From contig DATMQA010000126.1 in NCBI GenBank assembly GCA_035566895.1, positions 1 through 64,000 of the forward strand: 64,000 nucleotides of DNA. Direction: 5' to 3'. This document shows, in pieces, positions 60,104 through 64,000 of the stretch. Both the position numbers and the translations under genes were made by a program. Within the stretch, counting starts at the first letter, position 1. Every line of letters starts with the position of its first letter. The notes below the pieces were generated by a model. The model had not been told where the DNA came from and searched no databases. It was given only the letters and a program-made list of their open reading frames with translations. This DNA comes from DATMQA01 sp035566895 (GTDB taxonomy: Bacteria > Verrucomicrobiota > Verrucomicrobiia > Limisphaerales > UBA8199).

Positions 60104-60169
60104 CGATATCCTGCGTCCTCCGCGCTCTTGTCTATCCCCGCCTTATCTTTTTCTCTCCATTTTTCTGCC

Positions 60170-60658
60170 TCAACCCGGCAGTTGCGGATCGTTACCTGTG
60201 TTTTCATGAAGTTCAAGATGGCTTAGCTCGCCCGCGTCCACGGTTTCCTCCGCTCCTTTCGCCTTTGAGATTTGGCGCCGTGCCCGCAGGTACTCGATGT
60301 CAATTCGGCCATCCCGGAGTGCCAGCAATAGCATGTTCATGGAGCGAGAGGGACGAGCTCGACCGGTTTCCCAGCGCGTTAGGGTTTTTGCACCGAGTTG
60401 CAAGAGTCCCGAAAGCCCTTCCTGCGTTAGGTTTAGTCCCTCGCGTAATGCCTTAATCTCGTCGGGCAGGAGCAGTCCTATGAGGCGAGCTTTCGTTTTC
60501 TCAATTAATTCCAGCGACTCCGGGGTAAGGACCTCCTCGCCCGTATCACTATCCCGGATGATCTCCACTTCGAGAGGTACAACCTCAGCAACACCCTCTC
60601 CATTCAAGCTCGGAATATGGACCTCGAAGGTTCGTTTTTTAACAGCGCCACGTTTCAT
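60170..60658 (-). CDS. HTH antitoxin-like protein (MqsA/HigA type)
   Basis: 162 residues from the ATG at 60658, with TTG 2 codons earlier possible. The N-terminal half is a strand-rich part (FEVHIPSLNGEGVAEVVPLE). The C-terminal Xre-type HTH is EIKALREGLNLTQEGLSGLL then GAKTLTRWETGRARPS, the arrangement of MqsA-like antitoxins that use the HTH for autorepression. It is downstream of and coupled to the 113-residue gene, the spacing being 2 bp. Confidence 0.75.
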   Translation of the reverse strand: MKRGAVKKRTFEVHIPSLNGEGVAEVVPLEVEIIRDSDTGEEVLTPESLELIEKTKARLIGLLLPDEIKALREGLNLTQEGLSGLLQLGAKTLTRWETGRARPSRSMNMLLLALRDGRIDIEYLRARRQISKAKGAEETVDAGELSHLELHENTGNDPQLPG

Positions 60659-60660
60659 TT

Positions 60661-61002
60661 TCAAAGGTTTGGCCGCTCGGCCCGGTGAGCGGACAGAATC
60701 AGAATTCTTTTCCTGTCCTTCCCAAGGGCGATCTTGCCGTACATCGGGCTTGATTTGTATTTGAAAAGGAATTCGTAGGTTCCTGCCTGACCAGGCATCG
60801 AGGTGGTTTCATTTCCCTGCACTCCCGAATCTTGAAGCGCCGCAATCATCAAATCGTAGGCCTCCGCCTCCCAACCTTCACCGAAAGTGTCGGCGTCCCA
60901 GCGTTGACGTGCGGGCAGGGTCCAGTCAATGAGTCGCCGATCCGCAGTCTGCAAGATTCGGATGACGTCTTTACGCCAAGCGTCGGGTATTGGTTGAGGC
61001 AT
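60661..61002 (-). CDS. Putative toxin partner of the HTH antitoxin
   Basis: 113 residues from MPQPIPDAWRKDVIRILQTA. The longer in-frame start at 61056 would place the palindromic operator inside the gene, so 61002 is preferred. It has AYDLMIAALQDSGVQGNETT and a C-terminal MYGKIALGKDRKRILILSAH RAERP. That tail resembles small RelE/MqsR-fold toxins, although I cannot name the family. Toxin-first gene order with the HTH gene second is usual for the MqsRA/HigBA class. Confidence 0.6.
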   Translation of the reverse strand: MPQPIPDAWRKDVIRILQTADRRLIDWTLPARQRWDADTFGEGWEAEAYDLMIAALQDSGVQGNETTSMPGQAGTYEFLFKYKSSPMYGKIALGKDRKRILILSAHRAERPNL

Positions 61003-61029
61003 GTTAGGGATTTTGCCTGCACCAGTTAA

Positions 61030-61045
61030 GGTATCAATTGATACC
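61030..61045. promoter_or_regulatory. 16-bp palindromic operator GGTATCAATTGATACC
   Basis: Perfect 8+8 inverted repeat 28 bp upstream of the toxin ATG. Position and symmetry fit binding by a dimer of the HTH antitoxin. No other perfect copy was seen. Confidence 0.7.
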
Positions 61046-61049
61046 AAGG

Positions 61050-61187
61050 GTGTCAATCCCCTCTTTGTGCTCTTTTGTGGCCAATCTTACTAGAGGGCGA
61101 GTTTTGTTGCTCTCTTCTTTGCGCGCTTCGTGTTCTTTTGTGGCTAATCCCATCCGCGTAAATCCGCGCCATCCGCGGTTAATTCCC
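61050..61187. repeat. Word repeats (CTTTTGTGGC and ATCCGCG units)
   Basis: TTTGTGCTCTTTTGTGGCCA recurs as CGTGTTCTTTTGTGGCTAA, followed by ATCCGCGTAAATCCGCGCCA words. It fills the gap between the toxin promoter and the sigma-like gene's 3' end. Confidence 0.65.
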
Positions 61188-61928
61188 TCACTTCGCCTTC
61201 CATTCCTCAATCACCCACTGCGGGCAGCCCGCCTCCATCTTCCCGATCTCCTCCAGTTTCCGGTTCAGCCTCTTCCGGCAGTTTGTCACCTCCCCCACAC
61301 TGATCCCGAGCTTCGCCGCGATCTCCCGCCGCTTCACCACCCCGTCGCGCAAACAACCAAACAATTTCTCCACCGCCTCATCTTCCCCGCGCAGCTTTTC
61401 CGCAATGAGCAGTTCAGCCTCTTTCCTCTCCTTGTCCCGCGCCTGGAATCGCGCCTCATCCACTCCGTTCCTGGGCCAACTCCCAACCTTCCCCTCCATC
61501 TTCTCGAACACGCTCCGCGGTTGCTCGTTTGCATCCGCCGGCAGTATCTCCCACTCACTCCGTATCCGCCCGGCTTCCTGTAGCTTGTGCAGCCGTCTTA
61601 CCTCGTTGCTCACCTTCCGCTCCAGCTCCCGCATCAGCCGGTCTCGCGTCCAGCCCGGCGCCAGCCGCGCTTTGCCTTCCAGCGCCGACGTAATCACTTC
61701 TGACGCCACACTGTTGGCGTCGTAACCCTCCGGTAGCACCCCCGACCTTTGGCCCCGCCACCGCCGCCGTCGAATCTCCCGCTTGGCAAACGCAGCCAGT
61801 TCCAGCAGCAAGCTCCCCCAGTCTTCCCAGCGCAACCGGCTCTGCACCCACTCCTCTGGCGTCACTTTTGCCTCATATTCCCTCGCCAGCTCCTCCAGCT
61901 TCTCTAAATACGACTTTTTTGCACCCAT
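61188..61928 (-). CDS. Sigma-70-like regulator of a phage-type module
   Basis: 246 residues. After a charged N-terminus (MGAKKSYLEKLEELAREYEA) come a region-2-like helical part (WGSLLLELAAFAKREIRRRR, LPEGYDANSVASEVITSALE) and a C-terminal helix-turn-helix resembling sigma region 4 (KRREIAAKLGISVGEVTNCR KRLNRKLEE). The overall layout suggests an atypical ECF-like sigma factor or DNA-binding regulator. It is divergent from the DUF3486-like/terminase genes across a region with duplicated elements, so it may control them. I do not know its exact family. Confidence 0.55.
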   Translation of the reverse strand: MGAKKSYLEKLEELAREYEAKVTPEEWVQSRLRWEDWGSLLLELAAFAKREIRRRRWRGQRSGVLPEGYDANSVASEVITSALEGKARLAPGWTRDRLMRELERKVSNEVRRLHKLQEAGRIRSEWEILPADANEQPRSVFEKMEGKVGSWPRNGVDEARFQARDKERKEAELLIAEKLRGEDEAVEKLFGCLRDGVVKRREIAAKLGISVGEVTNCRKRLNRKLEEIGKMEAGCPQWVIEEWKAK

Positions 61929-62053
61929 AGGAATGCTTAGAGCCGCTTATGCCGTGCCAGTTCTATGGTATAAGTTAAGTATTTCTGACCCATATTGCCC
62001 ACCCTCATCGCCCTCAAAAAACCACGAAAACCGCTGTTTTGTGCCGATATCCC

Positions 62054-62099
62054 CCGGGACGGCAAATTTTGGGCCTGACGTTCCTTACATATATAGAGC
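62054..62099. repeat. 46-bp direct repeat, copy 1
   Basis: Begins CCGGGACGGCAAATTTTGGG and ends CTTACATATATAGAGC. Identical to copy 2 by eye. A TACATATATAG end resembles a -10 region, and TTGGGC/TTTGGG upstream could be a -35. Confidence 0.9.
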
Positions 62100-62214
62100 A
62101 TTGAACGAAAACAGGCGCGTGCACCATGCCCGCGCCGCAACAGAAAGGAGCAGCGCCACCGACGAATCCAGCCCCGAAACCCGCTTTTGCGGCTACCCCG
62201 TCATTCTGCCTCCA

Positions 62215-62260
62215 CCGGGACGGCAAATTTTGGGCCTGACGTTCCTTACATATATAGAGC
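62215..62260. repeat. 46-bp direct repeat, copy 2
   Basis: Same 46 bp, 161 bp downstream of copy 1 (start to start). The sequence between the two copies is not repeated. Confidence 0.9.
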
Positions 62261-62320
62261 CATCGAGTGTCCGAAGTCCCCAAACCAAACATCAAAACAT
62301 CAAACATCAAAATCAAACGA

Positions 62321-62725
62321 ATGAAAACCACCGCCAGTAATCCTCAACCCTCCGCCCGCAGCATCAACACAAGCTTCCACCAGCTTGCGTTCCTGCTTAA
62401 TTTCATCATCGGCCATCGTTGCCCCGACCTGTCATTGGCCGAAGTGCGCGCCGCCGCTCGCGATGACCACCTGCTTGCTCTCCTGGTTGCGCGTTATGGC
62501 CACGAGGTCGACTTCTATTACCTCATCCACAAGCCCTCCATCCTCGAACAACTCGAAGCCGCCCTGTCCGACGCCGCCAAAAACCTCCGTTGGGGTGAAT
62601 CCAGCCGAATCGGCATCTCCTCCAGCGGCCTCTGCCTGGCCCTGGCCATCGTCCTCGAAGCCGTCCAGCAGCAGTTCCATCATCCAGCTCCTGCACGGCA
62701 AACCGGCGCCAGCAACCGCATCTGA
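62321..62725 (+). CDS. Hypothetical protein, 134 aa, phage-like module
   Basis: Starts MKTTASNPQPSARSINTSFH. Helical throughout: RCPDLSLAEVRAAARDDHLL ALLVARYGHEVDFYYLIHKP, then LEQLEAALSDAAKNLRWGES and GLCLALAIVLEAVQQQFHHP. Codons before 62321 translate the word repeat. No family recognised. Position just before the small-terminase-like gene suggests a phage packaging or regulatory role. Confidence 0.55.
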   Translation: MKTTASNPQPSARSINTSFHQLAFLLNFIIGHRCPDLSLAEVRAAARDDHLLALLVARYGHEVDFYYLIHKPSILEQLEAALSDAAKNLRWGESSRIGISSSGLCLALAIVLEAVQQQFHHPAPARQTGASNRI

Positions 62726-62762
62726 CCAAATCTGAGTACATCTGACTAAATCTGAGTAATTT
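62723..62762. repeat. Tandem word repeat (AAATCTGAGTACATCTGAC)
   Basis: Three to four tandem ATCTGA(G/C)TA units between two phage-like genes, just before the ATG at 62773. Confidence 0.65.
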
Positions 62763-62772
62763 TTTCACTCAT

Positions 62773-63647
62773 ATGAACTCCGACACCCCTATCCCCACAT
62801 CCGAGAACCCGCCTCCGACACCCCAACCATCAACCTGCGGCACGCCACCTCTCACCCCGTTCAACTTTCGGGGTAACGGCAAAGTCTCTCGCCTCCCCAA
62901 ATCGATCCGCGACCAAATCAATCAATGGATGCTCGATGGCGTCTCCTACCCCGACATCATCGAACGCCTGGGCGAGCACGGTAAAGACCTCAAACCCGAC
63001 AACTTGTCCCAATGGAAAAAACGCGGCCACCAGGATTGGCTCCTTGAACAGGCCTGGTTGGCCCAGACCCGCGCTCGCCAGGAACCCGGCGTCGCTCTCT
63101 CCGCCGACTTCGACGCCACCCAACTCAATCACGCTGCCCTTCAACTCGGCACCCTCCATATGTTCGAGGCCCTCCGCGACCTCAACTCCCCTCACCCGGC
63201 GTACCGGAGCGACAGCAACGTTGAGGGCGGTGGGAATGGACAGGACCAGGGAGAACCGGAACCCGTTCCGGTTCCCTCTCCTTGGGGAGAGGGCCAGGGT
63301 GAGGGGAATGGCTCCGCCCTTACTCCCACAGCCTCCGCACCTCAGGTCCCCCCGCCAAATCAAAAATCGAAAATCAAAAATCAAAAATCCGCCCTGGACC
63401 TCCGCCTCGGCGGCGATTCCTCCGCCTTCGTTCGCCTCATGAATGCCCTGGCCCGCGCCAGCCGCGAAACCCCAAGCGCAAACTCACTGAAGACGAACGC
63501 CGGCACCTCGTTCTCCAAGTCGACGAAATCCTCGGCCTTCCCGCCGACGACGACGATGACACCGAACCCGAGTCCCCCTCCTCGTTCTCCTCGTCCTCCT
63601 CGTCCTCGCCACCAAACGAACCGCCACCCCTCGCCTCCGCCGCCTAA
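62773..63647 (+). CDS. DUF3486-like (Mu gp27-type) small terminase subunit, with frameshift and repeat inserts
   Basis: The conserved N-terminal part has KVSRLPKSIRDQINQWMLDG VSYPDIIERLGEHG ... LSQWKKRGHQDWLLEQAWLA, matching Mu gp27-like proteins that start DNA packaging. Residues about 143-208 (GGNGQDQGEPEPVPVPS..., NQKSKIKNQKS) translate two interspersed repeats. The frame then recovers with ALDLRLGGDSSAFVRLMNAL. After GAAACCCCA (about 63474) the reading continues sensibly only in the -1 frame: KRKLTEDERRHLVLQVDEIL GLPADDDDDTEPES ..., stop TAA 63645-63647. The zero frame beyond that point (to 63702) is a Pro-rich artefact. It is a real frameshift, an error or decay. Confidence 0.7.
63276..63390. 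repeat. Two repeats inserted in the DUF3486-like gene
   Basis: CCTCTCCTTGGGGAGAGGGC CAGGGTGAGGGG (hairpin type, a widespread interspersed element as I recall) at about 63281-63307, and AAAATCGAAAATCAAAAATC words at 63361-63390. Both recur after the gene at 63670-63700 and 63744-63772, in the same order. Confidence 0.85.
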
Positions 63648-63669
63648 CCAAATCAAGAATCCCCCCTGT

Positions 63670-63775
63670 TCTTCCCTCTCCTTGGGGAGAGGGCCAGGGT
63701 GAGGGGGAACAGACCGCACTTCAGCATTCCGTCTCCCCAATCCAAAATCGAAAATCAAAAATCAAAAATTCAAAT
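63670..63775. repeat. Second copies of the same two repeats, before the large terminase
   Basis: CCTCTCCTTGGGGAGAGGGC again, then AAAATCGAAAATCAAAAATC words, ending 5 bp before the terminase ATG. The order and strand match 63276-63390. Confidence 0.85.
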
Positions 63776-63779
63776 CAAT

Positions 63780-64000
63780 ATGCACTTCCTCCGTAACCTC
63801 ACGCTCGACTCAAACTCCAAACTCGCCAAGCATTTCATGCCTCACCAGGTCGCCTGGATTCAGGCCGAAAAAGCCGTTCACAAACAACGCAAACAAGCCG
63901 TCGCTCTCGCCGAAAAATCCGTCCGCATCGGCTGGACCTACGCCGACGCGTTCAAAAACGTCCGCAAACGGCTCTGGTTCAAGGACCGCGATTACCTGTT
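63780..64000 (+). CDS. Phage large terminase subunit, N-terminal part (cut by window end)
   Basis: The frame from MHFLRNLTLDSNSKLAKHFM onward runs off the right edge after 73 codons. MPHQVAWIQAEKAVHKQRKQ and AVALAEKSVRIGWTYADAFK resemble the N-terminal ATPase region of Mu gp28-like large terminases (the EKS-x-R-x-GWTYA block is the Walker-A-like part). It would translocate DNA into capsids. Whether the element is complete lies outside the window. Confidence 0.75.
   Translation, partial: MHFLRNLTLDSNSKLAKHFMPHQVAWIQAEKAVHKQRKQAVALAEKSVRIGWTYADAFKNVRKRLWFKDRDYL

Larger units (their letters stand above)
61929..62320. promoter_or_regulatory. Divergent control region with duplicated 46-bp elements
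   Basis: Between the sigma-like gene and the first plus-strand phage-like gene. It contains two identical 46-bp direct repeats (62054-62099, 62215-62260), an AT-rich stretch TATGGTATAAGTTAAGTATT at 61968-61987 and an A/C-rich word repeat (ATCAAAACATCAAACATC) just before the ATG at 62321. Both promoters must be here. Confidence 0.6.

Overview
The window is a GC-rich bacterial chromosome segment that reads most like a Verrucomicrobiota genome of the Pedosphaera/Limisphaerales type. That assignment is an inference. It rests on very large secreted proteins built from LamG, Ig-like and beta-helix modules, on a tetratricopeptide / Ser-Thr kinase / ECF sigma factor set, on stand-alone pseudopilins with short tails, and on gene boundaries full of short-word repeats. 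No rRNA or tRNA gene and no CRISPR array was seen.

Region by region. 1-2.2 kb: the end of a Sua5/TsaC-type tRNA modification gene converges on mnmG. mnmG carries an in-frame insert of about 70 residues containing two perfect 16-bp parS-like palindromes. 2.2-3.0 kb is a sparse region. 3-13.5 kb, minus strand: a two-GAF histidine kinase, an LptF/LptG-type permease, a pseudopilin, a fur-sufB-sufC operon with a Fur-type operator at its promoter, two lipoproteins, recG and a CoaB-type ligase. 13.6-20 kb: an Hsp70, alanine dehydrogenase, a YihY/BrkB membrane protein and YgfZ. 20-27.6 kb, minus strand: a complete CusRS/CusCBA-like metal efflux operon (regulator, kinase, outer-membrane factor, fusion protein, RND pump).

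28-34.6 kb: a secreted LamG/SGNH hydrolase, two PepSY-type periplasmic proteins, a truncated hydrolase, a PfpI-family protein and a DUF3592-like membrane protein. 34.9-42.4 kb: a distinctive locus with two related small proteins (one Tat-exported), a GNAT acetyltransferase, three tandem phage-tail-collar (Mdp-type) proteins and a 1417-residue beta-helix surface protein. 42.5-46.3 kb: TPR protein, Ser/Thr kinase and ECF sigma factor. 46.4-47.1 kb: a GxxExxY (PD-(D/E)XK-like) protein embedded in word repeats, with a duplicated 3' end. 47.1-55.3 kb: a large secreted protein, then ackA and xfp, which together form an acetyl-phosphate to acetate/ATP branch. A small nucleotidyltransferase-type gene pair lies on the opposite strand between ackA and xfp.

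55.5-61 kb is an accessory zone: ankyrin protein, membrane protein with HEGLGH, a broken pseudopilin, a DUF3592 protein, a broken methyltransferase, an unknown protein and a toxin-antitoxin-like pair with a palindromic operator. 61.2-64 kb is a phage-derived module: a sigma-factor-like gene divergent from a Mu-type small terminase (DUF3486-like) and the start of a large terminase, with a duplicated 46-bp element in the divergent promoter region.

The most unusual window-wide signal is about 20 loci of degenerate 6-9-bp word repeats, often as inverted pairs. They lie at gene borders and, in at least five cases, in frame inside conserved genes (mnmG, recG twice, the TolC-like gene, the DUF3486-like gene).
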